From Rhabditoides inermis (Eukaryota; Nematoda; Chromadorea; Rhabditida; Rhabditidae), in NCBI GenBank assembly GCA_963966185.1, contig CAWZYM010000077.1, positions 92,001-156,000 of the forward strand: a DNA stretch of 64,000 nt, in the 5' to 3' direction. Below, piece by piece: positions 1 through 12,100 of the stretch. Under the pieces are notes generated by a model that was not told the origin of the DNA, did no database searches, and worked only from the letters and a program-made list of their open reading frames with translations. The position numbers and the translations under genes are program-made. Within the stretch, counting starts at the first letter, position 1, and the number at the start of each line of letters is the position of its first letter.

Positions 1-639
1 CTGGAGTGTTGGAAGGGGTTGTCATACTCTGAGTGTCACATATGACGACTGGCCGTCGCGCTTTGAGCAGAATGTGCTGGTCGGATAGGGGAGGCAGGTC
101 GTCGGACTCATTGTACAGGTTCAGGAGGATCAGACGCATAGTGCTCTGCAAGAGTGATGTATGAGAGAAGAGGGGGCGGGGGGGGACGCACCTTCCTCTT
201 CTTTGTAGGCACGTGAGCGAGGTATTCCAAGAGGACGGCTGTCTTGAGTTGTTTTTGTATGACTATCTCTGCCTCCATCTTACCCTCCCACTTCTCCTTC
301 TCGCCGCCTGGGAAATATGTTTGGAAAATTGCGAGAAGAATTATCTTGATTCATTCGACTTTTACAGATTCTAAAAGTAGGCAGATTTTTGTTGTCAACG
401 ATAGTTAAGAGTGTATAGAAAATGCGGAGAATGCGAGAATGTGAGTGGGGAAGACTGGAAGACGGGGAGTGTGGATGCCGAGTGCGACTCTGACCGAGTT
501 CGACGACTAGTCTCTCGGCCCTGTCCATCTTCACTTCACAGTTGAGTATCTGTGACTGCAGCTCCTGCTTGCGTTGGCTCATCTGAGAGAACTGATCCGA
601 CAATGACTGCAGCTTCTCCGTCACTTTCTGAAACGACCA

Positions 640-676
<37 letters not shown>

Positions 677-825
677 ATCTATCTCTTTCTCCCCCTCTCT
701 CTCACTCTCTTGCTCTTTTTCTCTCTCCCCTTCTGTACCTGTAGTGCCTTCCTTTTGAGATCCAGTTGTTTCATATGAGTCTTCACTAGCAGTTCTGCTT
801 TCCGCAGCTTTTCTCTCTTTGGCAT
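1..825 (-). pseudogene. Dynein heavy chain stalk/AAA5 fragment, left inverted copy (truncated)
   Basis: This is a near-identical reverse complement of 55721-56538. Read on the minus strand, the exons fall at 825-739, 627-495, 307-192 and 145-1. They encode the second helix of the dynein stalk coiled coil (PKREKLRKAELL... then a CEVKMDRAERL segment), followed by the family signature LGGEKEKW across a splice junction. The 5' side stops at satellite DNA at about 889, so the motor domains before the stalk (AAA1-AAA4, first coiled-coil helix, microtubule-binding tip) are absent. The window begins inside the fourth exon, so the rest may lie outside. Differences from the right copy seen by eye are one extra base in a G run near 175-185 and a CT run 6 bp longer. 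Dynein heavy chains are microtubule motors, but this fragment alone cannot be a motor. A start codon and promoter are not visible. Confidence 0.6.
642..674. repeat. (CT)n microsatellite
   Basis: About 33 bp of CT dinucleotides within the first intron of the left dynein copy. The counterpart at 55872-55898 is 6 bp shorter, so the two copies have either diverged by slippage or differ by sequencing error. Confidence 0.9.
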
Positions 826-888
826 TGTAGATGTCGATTGCCTGAATGAATAGGCCTCGCCCTTTCTGACTCCGCCCACCTTCACCCA

Positions 889-3800
889 ATGCGCATGATG
901 CGCAAGTAGATCGCTTTGGTATCAGACAGTTCTAAAGGCGATGCGCATGATGCGCAAGTAGATCGCTTTGGTATCAGACAGTTCTAAAGGCGATGCGCAT
1001 GATGCGCAGACAATGCGCATGATGCGCAAGTAGATCGCTTTGCTATCAGACAGTTCTAAAGGCAATGCACATGATGCGCAAGTAGATCGCTTTGGTATCA
1101 GACAGTTCTAAAGGCGATGCGCATGATGCGCAAGTAGATCGCTTTGGTATCAGACAGTTCTAAAGGCGATGCGCATGATGCGCAGACAATGCGCATGATG
1201 CGCAAGTAGATCGCTTTGTTATCAGACAGTTCTAAAGGCAATGCACATGATGCGCAAGTAGATCGCTTTGCTATCATACAGTTCTAATGGCGATGCGCAT
1301 GATGCGCAGGAACATCGCTTTGCTATCAGACAGTTCTAAAAGCGATGCGCATGATGCGCAGGTAGATCGCTTTGCTATCAGACAGTTCTAAAGGCGATGC
1401 GCATGATGCGCAAGCAGATCGCTTTGCTATCATACAGTTCTAAAGGCGATGCGCATGATGCGCAGGTAGATCGCTTTGCTATCAGACAGTTTTAAAGGCG
1501 TTGCGCATGATGCGCAGACAATGCGCATGATGCGCAAATAGATCGCTTTGGTATTATACAGTTCTGAAGGCGATGCGCATGATGCGCAGGCAGATCGCTT
1601 TGCTATCAGACAGTTCTAAAGGCGATGCGCATGATGCGCAAGTAGATAGCTTCGCTATTAGACAGTTCTAAAAACGATGCGCATGATGCGCAGACAATGC
1701 GCATGATGCGCAAGTAGATCGCTTTGCTATCATACAGTTCTAAAGGCAATGCGCATGATACGCAGGTAGATTGCTTTGCTATCAGACAGTTCTAAAGGCG
1801 ATGCGCATGATGCGCAGACAATGCGCATGATGCGCAAGTAGATCGCTTTGGTATCAGACAGTTCTAAAGGCGATGCGCATGATGCGCAGACAATGCGCAT
1901 GATGCGCAAATAGATCGCTTTGGTATTATACAGTTCTGAAGGCGATGCGCATGATGCGCAGGCAGATCGCTTTGCTATCAGACAGTTCTAAAGGCGATGC
2001 ACATGATGCGCAGGTAGATTGCTTTGCTATCAGACAGTTCTAAAGGCGATGCGCATGATGCGCAGACAATGCGCATGATGCGCAAGTAGATCGCTTTGGT
2101 ATCAGACAGTTCTAAAGGCGATGCGCATGATGCGCAGACAATGCGCATGATGCGCAGACAATGCGCATGATGCGCAAATAGATCGCTTTGGTATTATACA
2201 AATCTGAAGGCGATGCGCATGATGCGCAGGCAGATCGCTTTGCTATCAGACAGTTCTGAAGGCGATGCGCATGATGCGCAAGTAGATCGCTTTGCTATCA
2301 TACAGTTCTAAAGGCAATGCGCATGATACGCAGGTAGATTGCTTTGCTATCAGACAGTTCTAAAGGCGATGCGCATGATGCGCAGACAATGCGCATGATG
2401 CGCAAGTAGATCGCTTTGCTATCATACAGTTCTAAAGGCAATGCGCATGATACGCAGGTAGATTGCTTTGCTATCAGACAGTTCTAAAGGCGATGCGCAT
2501 GATGCGCAGACAATGCGCATGATGCGCAAGTAGATCGCTTTGGTATCAGACAGTTCTAAAGGCGATGCGCATGATGCGCAGACAATGCGCATGATGCGCA
2601 GACAATGCGCATGATGCGCAAGTAGATCGCTTTGGTATCAGACAGTTCTAAAGGCGATGCGCATGATGCGCAGACAATGCGCATGATGCGCAAAAAGATC
2701 GCTTTGCTATCATACAGTTCTAAAGGCGATGCGCATGATGCGCAGGTAGATCGCTTTGCTATCAGACAGTTCTAAAGGCGTTGCGCATGATGCGCAGACA
2801 ATGCGCATGATGCGCAAGTAGATCGCTTTGCTATCATACCGTTCTAAAGGCGATGCGCATGATGCGCAGACGATGCGCATGATGCGCAGACGATGCGCAT
2901 GATGCGCAGACGATGCGCATGATGCGCAAGTAGATCGCTTTGGTATCAGACAGTTCTAAAGGCGATGCGCATGATGCGCAGACAATGCGCATGATGCGCA
3001 AGTAGATCGCTTTGGTATCAGACAGTTCTAAAGGCGATGCGCATGATGCGCAGACAATGCGCATGATGCGCAAGTAGATCGCTTTGGTATCAGACAGTTC
3101 TAAAGGCGATGCGCATGATGCGCAAGTAGATCGCTTTGGTATCAGACAGTTCTAAAGGCGATGCGCATGATGCGCAGACAATGCGCATGATGCGCAAGTA
3201 GATCGCTTTGCTATCAGACAGTTCTAAAGGCAATGCACATGATGCGCAAGTAGATCGCTTTGCTATCATACAGTTCTAATGGCGATGCGCATGATGCGCA
3301 GGAACATCGCTTTGCTATCAGACAGTTCTAAAAGCGATGCGCATGATGCGCAGGTAGATCGCTTTGCTATCAGACAGTTCTAAAGGCGATGCGCATGATG
3401 CGCAGACAATGCGCATGATGCGCAAGCAGATCGCTTTGCTATCATACAGTTCTAAAGGCGATGCGCATGATGCGCAGGTAGATCGCTTTGCTATCAGACA
3501 GTTTTAAAGGCGTTGCGCATGATGCGCAGACAATGCGCATGATGCGCAAGTAGATCGCTTTGGTATCAGACAGTTCTAAAGGCGATGCGCATGATGCGCA
3601 GACATTGCACATGATGCGCAGACAATGCGCATGATGCGCAAGTAGATCGCTTTGCTATCAGACAGTTCTAAAGGCAATGCACATGATGCGCAAGTAGATC
3701 GCTTTGCTATCATACAGTTCTAATGGCGATGCGCATGATGCGCAGGAACATCGCTTTGCTATCAGACAGTTCTAAAAGCGATGCGCATGATGCGCAGGTA

Positions 3801-4577
3801 GATCGCTTTGCTATCAGACAGTTCTAAAGGCGATGCGCATGATGCGCAGACAATGCGCATGATGCGCAAGCAGATCGCTTTGCTATCATACAGTTCTAAA
3901 GGCGATGCGCATGATGCGCAGGTAGATCGCTTTGCTATCAGACAGTTTTAAAGGCGTTGCGCATGATGCGCAGACAATGCGCATGATGCGCAAGTAGATC
4001 GCTTTGGTATCAGACAGTTCTAAAGGCGATGCGCATGATGCGCAGACAATGCGCATGATGCGCAGGTAGATCGCTTTGCTATGAGACAGTTCTAAAGGCG
4101 ATGCGCATGATGCGCAAGTAGATCGCTTTGCTATCATACAGTTCTAAAGGCGATGCGCATGATGCGCAGGTAGATCGCTTTGCTATCAGACAGTTCTAAA
4201 AGCGATGCGCATGATGCGCAGGTAGATCGCTTCGCTATCAGACAGTTCTAAAGGCGATGCGCATGATGCGCAAGTAGATCGCTTTGCTATCATACAGTTC
4301 TGAAGGCGATGCGCATGATGCGCAAGTAGATAGCTTTGCTATCAGACAGTTCTAAAGGCGATGCGCATGATGCGCAAGTAAATCGCTTCGCTATTAGACA
4401 GTTCTAAAAGCGATGCGCATGATGCGCAAGTAGATCGCTTTGCTATCATACAGTTCTAAAGGCAATGCGCATGATACGCAGGTAGATTGCTTTGCTATCA
4501 GACAGTTCTAAAGGCGATGCGCATGATGCGCAGACAATGCGCATGATGCGCAAGTAGATCGCTTTGGTATCAGACAG
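889..4577 (-). repeat. Satellite array, left segment (52/72-bp units)
   Basis: Tandem units begin right after the dynein fragment. The basic unit is 52 bp: a 16-bp core ATGCGCATGATGCGCA-type element followed by a 36-bp AT-richer body (gatcgcttt, ctatcagacag, ttctaaaggc). Many units carry a 20-bp insert (agacaatgcgcatgatgcgc) that repeats the core and makes a 72-bp unit. Orientation is called minus because the open frames created by 72-bp units read on that strand. This segment has more variable units (attatac, ggaacatcg, aaaaacgatg) than the array centre, as expected at an array edge. No gene is visible in it. Confidence 0.95.
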
Positions 4578-4581
4578 TTAT
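4578..4581. repeat. Putative target-site duplication, left (TTAT)
   Basis: TTAT immediately before the CACACG terminus matches TTAT at 6119-6122 after the other terminus. Removing one copy plus the element restores a satellite unit with only one base changed from the common cagttctaaagg. Confidence 0.65.
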
Positions 4582-6118
4582 CACACGATCCGCGTAACAA
4601 TCGGACGAATTTCGGGCAGGTGGGACCTAGGAGCTAAGTGCGCGGTTATAGGGGTTTTCAAGGGTGCTCTACAAGGTAGTATAGGTGATTTTGTCCCAAT
4701 ATGCAAATTTGGTCAGTTAAGGGACCATGACCTCAAATCAGTCAGTTTTTGTCCTAAACTATTTTTGAACAGTTTGTTCGATTTGTCTTGAAATTATAAG
4801 ACTTTTTGTACATGAACATTTTTTTCATAAAACAAAAAAGAAAAAAGTTATGATCAAAATTTTTTAAAAAATTTCATAATTTATTTTTTTGAGATCTTTT
4901 CGCCTCGAAACAACAAAAACGACTAACACCATTCGATTCTACGCGTTTAATCAAATTACTATGATTTTTTTTCGTGAAAATTTGGTGTTGCCTTTTCTTC
5001 GATCCAGAGCGATGAAAATGCCCGAAATAAAAATTTTGCTATTTACCGCCATTTTCCAAGTCTTTCGTTTCGAAACAACAGAAACCACTACTATATTCGA
5101 GTTCTACATTTTTTAGTTAGTATTAGTTCTGGTTTATAGCCAAATCCGATGTTGCCTTTTCTTCCATCCAGAGCGATGAAAATGGCCCGAAAACAAAACT
5201 TTGCGTTTTCCCGCCATTTTCCAAGTCTTTCGTTCCGATACAACATAAATCACTACTAAATTCGAATTCTACACCTTTTGATTAGTATATGTGTTAGTTT
5301 ATAGCCAAATCCGGTGTTGCCTTTTTGCTCATTTAAGGCGATGAAAGTGGCTCAAATGTGAAAATTCGCATTTTCCTGTCACTTTTAAATTCTATCCTTC
5401 TGAAATAACAAAAACCACTTACATAATCGGATTCTGCACCTTTTAATTAGTCTACGTAATTGTTTTATACAAATTTACTGTTGCCTTCTGGCGTTATCAT
5501 GAAATTTCGCGATTGATGATAAGGCCATTTTCAACATCACGGATGAACACAAAAGCAACATCAGACTTGCCTGAAAACAACTACACAGACTAATTCAAAG
5601 GTGCAAAATCCGAATATGCAAATGATTTTTTTTATTTCGGATAGGAAGATATGAAAAATGGCGGTAAATCGCAAAATTTTTATTTCGGGCCATTTTCATC
5701 GCTCTGGATGGAAGAAAAGGCAACACCAGATTTTCACGAAAAAAATCATAGTAATTTGATTAAACGCGTAAAATCGAATAGTGTTAGTCGTTTTTGTTGT
5801 TTCGAGGCGAAAAGATCTCAAAAAAAATAAATTATGAATTTTTTTTAAAAAGTTGATCATAACTTTTTTCTTTTTTGTTTTATGAAAAAAAATGTTATGT
5901 ACAAAAAGTCTTATAATATCAAGACAAATCGAACAAGCTATTCAAAAATAGTTTTGGACAAAAACTGACTGATTTGAGGTCATGGTCCCGATTCTGACCA
6001 AATTTGCATATTGGGACAAAATCACCTATACTACCTTGTAGAGCACCCTTGAAAACCCCTATAACCGCGCACTAAGTTCCTAGGTCCCACCTCGTCCGAT
6101 TCTTACGCGGATCGTGTG
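4582..6118. mobile_element. Foldback-type non-autonomous DNA transposon
   Basis: This is a 1,537-bp AT-rich insertion inside the satellite. Its ends are inverted (CACACGATCCGCGTAA at the left, its complement at the right), and the inverted arms run about 470 bp each (4582 to about 5056, and about 5648 to 6118), with small indels. The satellite sequence on both sides is TTAT (4578-4581 and 6119-6122), consistent with a 4-bp target duplication within a unit reading cagttataaagg. The interior holds diverged direct repeats of about 165 bp keyed on a GTTGCCTTTT...GCGATGAAA motif (near 4985, 5150, 5317, 5480). In the right half the same motif is inverted. There is no transposase or other long open frame, so movement would need an enzyme made elsewhere. 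The superfamily is uncertain; long arms with internal tandem units resemble Foldback elements. Confidence 0.85.
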
Positions 6119-6122
6119 TTAT
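6119..6122. repeat. Putative target-site duplication, right (TTAT)
   Basis: Partner of 4578-4581. The satellite resumes directly after it with aaaggcgatgcgc. Confidence 0.65.
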
Positions 6123-9100
6123 AAAGGCGATGCGCATGATGCGCAGACAATGCGCATGATGCGCAGACAATGCGCATAATGCGCAAGTAGATCGCTTTGG
6201 TATCAGACAGTTCTAAAGGCGATGCGCATGATGCGCAGACAATGCGCATGATGCGCAGACAATGCGCATGATGCGCAGACAATGCGCATGATGCGCAGAC
6301 AATGCGCATGATGCGCAAGTAGATCGCTTTGCTATCATACAGTTCTAAAGGCGATGCGCATGATGCGCAGGTAGATCGCTTTGCTATCAGACAGTTCTAA
6401 AGGCGTTGCGCATGATGCGCATACAATGCGCATGATGCGCAAGTAGATCGCTTTGCTATCATACCGTTCTAGAGGCGATGCGCATGATGCGCAGACGAGG
6501 CGCATGATGCGCAAGTAGATCGCTTTGGTATCAGACAGTTCTAAAGGCGATGCGCATGATGCGCAGACAATGCGCATGATGCGCAAGTAGATCGCTTTGG
6601 TATCAGACAGTTCTAAAGGCGATGCGCATGATGCGCAGACAATGCGCATGATGCGCAAGTAGATCGCTTTGGTATCAGACAGTTCTAAAGGCGATGCGCA
6701 TGATGCGCAGACAATGCGCATGATGCGCAAGTAGATCGCTTTGCTATCATACAGTTCTAAAGGCGATGCGCATGATGCGCAGGCAGATCGCTTTGCTATC
6801 AGACAGTTTTAAAGGCGATGCGAATGATGCGCAGATAGATCGCTTTGCTATGGGACAGTGCCAAAGGCGATGCGCATGATGCGCAAGTAAATCGCTTCGC
6901 TATTAGACAGTTCTAAAGGCGATGCGCATGATGCGCAGGTAGATCGCTTTGCTATCAGACAGTTCTAAAGGCGATGCGCATGATGCGCAGACAATGCGCA
7001 TGATGCGCAAGTAGATCGCTTTGGTATCAGACAGTTCTAAAGGCGATGCGCATGATGTACAGACAATGCGCATGATGCGCAGATAGATCGCTTTGCTATG
7101 AGACAGTTCTAAAGGCGATGCGCATGATGCGCAAGTAGATCGCTTTGCTATCATACAGTTCTAAAGGCGATGCGCATGAGCGCATGATGCGCAGGTAGAT
7201 CGCTTTGCTATCAGACAGTTCTAAAGGCGATGCGCATGATGCGCAGGTAGATCGCTTCGCTATCAGACAGTTCTAAAGGCGATGCGCATGATGCGCAAGT
7301 AGATCGCTTTGCTATCATACAGTTCTGAAGGCGATGCGCATGATGCGCAAGTAGATAGCTTTGCTATCAGACAGTTCTAAAGGCGATGCGCATGATGCGC
7401 AAGTAGATCGCTTTGCTATCATACAGTTCTTAAGGCGATGCGCATGATGCGCAAGTAAATCGCTTCGCTATTAGACAGTTCTAAAAGCGATGCGTATGAT
7501 GCGCAGACAATGCGCATGATGCGCAAGTAGATCGCTTTGGTATAAGACAGTTCTAAAGGCGATGCGCATGATGCGCAGACATTGCACATGATGCGCAGAC
7601 AATGCGCATGATGCGCAAGTAGATCGCTCTGCTATCATACAGTTCTAAAGGCGATGCGCATGATGCGCAGGTAAATCGTTTTGCTATCAGACAGTTCTAA
7701 AGGCGATGCGCATGATGCGCAGACAATGCGCATGATGCGCAAGTAGATCGCTTTGGTATCAGACAGTTCTGAAGGCGATGCGCATGATGCGCAGACAATG
7801 CGCATGATGCGCAAGTAGATCGCTTTGGTATCAGACAGTTCTAAAGGCGATGCGCATGATGCGCAGACAATGCGCATGATGCGCAAGTAGATCGCTTTGG
7901 TATCAGACAGTTCTAAAGGCGATGCGCATGTTGCGCAGACAATGCGCATGATGCGCAAGTAGATCGCTTTGCTATCATACAGTTCTAAAGGCGATGCGCA
8001 TGATGCGCAGGCAGATCGCTTTGCTATCAGACAGTTCTAAAGGCGATGCGAATGATGCGCAGATAGATCGCTTTGCTATGGGACAGTGCCAAAGCCGATG
8101 CGCACGATGCGCAAGTAAATCGTTTCGCTATTAGACAGTTCTAAAGACGATGCGCATGTTGCGCAGGTAGATCGCTTCGCTATCAGACAGTTCTAAAGGC
8201 GATGCGCATGATGCGCAGACAATGCGCATGATGCGCAAGTAGATCGCTTTGGTATCAGACAGTTCTAAAGGCGATGCGCATGATGCGCAGACAATGCGCA
8301 TGATGCGCAGACAATGCGCATGATGCGCAAGTAGATCGCTTTGCTATCATACAGTTCTAAAGGCGATGCGCATGATGCGCAAGTAGATCGCTTTGGTATC
8401 AGACAGTTCTCAAGGCGATGCGCATGATGCGCAAACAATGCGCATGATGCGCAAGTAGATCGCTTTGGTATCAGACAGTTCTAAAGGCGATGCGCATGAT
8501 GCGCAGACAATGCGCATGATGCGCAGACAATGCGCATGATGCGCAGACAATGCGCATGATGCGCAAGTAGATCGCTTTGCTATCAGACAGTTCTAAAGGC
8601 AATGCACATGATGCGCAAGTAGATCGCTTTGCTATCATACAGTTCTAATGGCGATGCGCATGATGCGTAGGTAGATCGCTTTGATATCAGACAGTTCTAA
8701 AGGCGATGCGCATGATGCGCAGGTAGATCGCTTTGCTATCAGACAGTTCTAAAGGCGTTGCGCATGATGCGCATACAATGCGCATGATGCGCAAGTAGAT
8801 CGCTTTGCTATCATACCGTTCTAAAGGCGATGCGCATGATGCGCAGACGAGGCGCATGATGCGCAAGTAGATCGCTTTGGTATCAGACAGTTCTAAAGGC
8901 GATGCGCATGATGCGCAGACAATGCGCATGATGCGCAAGTAGATCGCTTTGGTATCAGACAGTTCTAAAGGCGATGCGCATGATGCGCAGACAATGCGCA
9001 TGATGCGCAAGTAGATCGCTTTGGTATCAGACAGTTCTAAAGGCGATGCGCATGATGCGCAGACAATGCGCATGATGCGCAAGTAGATCGCTTTGGTATC

Positions 9101-12100
9101 AGACAGTTCTAAAGGCGATGCGCATGATGCGCAGACAATGCGCATGATGCGCAAGTAGATCGCTTTGCTATCATACAGTTCTAAAGGCGATGCGCATGAT
9201 GCGCAGGCAGATCGCTTTGCTATCAGACAGTTTTAAAGGCGATGCGAATGATGCGCAGATAGATCGCTTTGCTATGGGACAGTGCCAAAGGCGATGCGCA
9301 TGATGCGCAAGTAAATCGCTTCGCTATTAGACAGTTCTAAAGGCGATGCGCATGATGCGCAGGTAGATCGCTTTGCTATCAGACAGTTCTAAAGGCGATG
9401 CGCATGATGCGCAGACAATGCGCATGATGCGCAAGTAGATCGCTTTGGTATCAGACAGTTCTAAAGGCGATGCGCATGATGCACAGACAATGCGCATGAT
9501 GCGCAGATAGATCGCTTTGCTATGAGACAGTTCTAAAGGCGATGCGCATGATGCGCAAGTAGATCGCTTTGCTATCATACAGTTCTAAAGGCGATGCGCA
9601 TGAGCGCATGATGCGCAGGTAGATCGCTTTGCTATCAGACAGTTCTAAAGGCGATGCGCATGATGCGCAGGTAGATCGCTTCGCTATCAGACAGTTCTAA
9701 AGGCGATGCGCATGATGCGCAAGTAGATCGCTTTGCTATCATACAGTTCTGAAGGCGATGCGCATGATGCGCAAGTAGATAGCTTTGCTATCAGACAGTT
9801 CTAAAGGCGATGCGCATGATGCGCAAGTAGATCGCTTTGCTATCATACAGTTCTTAAGGCGATGCGCATGATGCGCAAGTAAATCGCTTCGCTATTAGAC
9901 AGTTCTAAAAGCGATGCGTATGATGCGCAGACAATGCGCATGATGCGCAAGTAGATCGCTTTGGTATAAGACAGTTCTAAAGGCGATGCGCATGATGCGC
10001 AGACATTGCACATGATGCGCAGACAATGCGCATGATGCGCAAGTAGATCGCTTTGCTATCATACAGTTCTAAAGGCGATGCGCATGATGCGCAGGCAGAT
10101 CGCTTTGCTATCAGACAGTTTTAAAGGCGATGCGAATGATGCGCAGATAGATCGCTTTGCTATGGGACAGTGCCAAAGGCGATGCGCATGATGCCAAGTA
10201 AATCGCTTCGCTATTAGACAGTTCTAAAGGCGATGCGCATGATGCGCAAGTAGATCGCTTTGCTATCAGACAGTTCTAAAGGCGATGCACATGATGCGCA
10301 AGTAGATCGCTTTGCTACCATACAGTTCTTAAGGCGATGCGCATGATGCGCAAGTAAATCGCTTCGCTATTAGACAGTTCTAAAAGCGATGCGTATGATG
10401 CGCAGACAATGCGCATGATGCGCAAGTAGATCGCTTTGGTATCAGACAGTTCTAAAGGCGATGCGCATGATGCGCAAGTAGATCGCTTTGGTATCAGACA
10501 GTTCTAAAGGCGATGCGCATGATGCGCAGACAATGCGCATGATGCGCAAGTAGTGCGCTTTGCTATCATACAGTTCTAAAGGCGATGCGCATGATGCGCA
10601 GGCAGATCGCTTTGCTATCAGACAGTTTTAAAGGCGATGCGAATGATGCGCAGATAGATCGCTTTGCTATGGGACAGTGCCAAAGGCGATGCGCATGATG
10701 CGCAAGTAAATCGCTTCGCTATTAGACAGTTCTAAAGGCGATGCGCATGATGCGCAGGTAGATCGCTTTGCTATCAGACAGTTCTAAAGGCGATGCGCAT
10801 GATGCGCAGACAATGCGCATGATGCGCAAGTAGATCGCTTTGGTATCAGACAGTTCTAAAGGCGATGCGCATGATGCACAGACAATGCGCATGATGCGCA
10901 GATAGATCGCTTTGCTATGAGACAGTTCTAAAGGCGATGCGCATGATGCGCAAGTAGATCGCTTTGCTATCATACAGTTCTAAAGGCGATGCGCATGAGC
11001 GCATGATGCGCAGGTAGATCGCTTTGCTATCAGACAGTTCTAAAGGCGATGCGCATGATGCGCAGGTAGATCGCTTCGCTATCAGACAGTTCTAAAGGCG
11101 ATGCGCATGATGCGCAAGTAAATCGCTTTGCTATCATACAGTTCTGAAGGCGATGCGCATGATGCGCAAGTAGATAGCTTTGCTATCAGACAGTTCTAAA
11201 GGCGATGCGCATGATGCGCAAGTAGATCGCTTTGCTATCATACAGTTCTTAAGGCGATGCGCATGATGCGCAAGTAAATCGCTTCGCTATTAGACAGTTC
11301 TAAAAGCGATGCGTATGATGCGCAGACATTGCACATGATGCGCAGACAATGCGCATGATGCGCAAGTAGATCGCTTTGCTATCATACAGTTCTAAAGGCG
11401 ATGCGCATGATGCGCAGGCAGATCGCTTTGCTATCAGACAGTTTTAAAGGCGATGCGAATGATGCGCAGATAGATCGCTTTGCTATGGGACAGTGCCAAA
11501 GGCGATGCGCATGATGCCAAGTAAATCGCTTCGCTATTAGACAGTTCTAAAGGCGATGCGCATGATGCGCAGGTAGATCGCTTTGCTATCAGACAGTTCT
11601 AAAGGCGATGCGCATGATGCGCAGACAATGCGCATGATGCGCAAGTAGATCGCTTTGGTATCAGACAGTTCTAAAGGCGATGCGCATGATGCGCAGACAA
11701 TGCGCATGATGCGCAGACAATGCGCATGATGCGCAGACAATGCGCATGATGCGCAAGTAGATCGCTTTGCTATCATACAGTTCTAAAGGCGATGCGCATG
11801 ATGCGCAGATAGATCGCTTTGCTATCAGACAGTTCTAAAGGCGTTGCGCATGATGCGCATACAATGCGCATGATGCGCAAGTAGATCGCTTTGCTATCAT
11901 ACCGTTCTAAAGGCGATGCGCATGATGCGCAGACGAGGCGCATGATGCGCAAGTAGATCGCTTTGGTATCAGACAGTTCTAAAGGCGATGCGCATGATGC
12001 GCAGACAATGCGCATGATGCGCAAGTAGATCGCTTTGGTATCAGACAGTTCTAAAGGCGATGCGCATGATGCGCAGACAATGCGCATGATGCGCAAGTAG

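Larger units (their letters stand above)
1..4110. repeat. Left arm of a giant inverted repeat (dynein fragment plus satellite)
   Basis: Bases 1-888 match the reverse complement of 55658-56538 almost perfectly. The match continues into the satellite: rare variants occur in mirrored order on both sides. Examples are GTTATCAG near 1218, the GGAACATCG unit near 1309, the TTCGCTATTAG unit near 1650, CAAAAAGATCG near 2690, ATACCGTTC near 2838 and CTATGAGAC near 4080. The left arm has about 690 bp of extra satellite (around 1760-2450) that the right arm lacks. The inner limit near 4110 is approximate because unit variants recur throughout the array. Confidence 0.85.

Noticed and set aside
536..889. 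117-codon frame over the CT run, and its mirror at 55657-56004
   Set aside because: It reads through the microsatellite intron in the wrong frame; the coiled-coil reading with splicing fits dynein much better.
4564..5116. Two 75-codon open frames inside the foldback element
   Set aside because: They lie in the inverted arm and AT-rich tandem repeats, lack any transposase motif, and are not preserved in the opposite arm.
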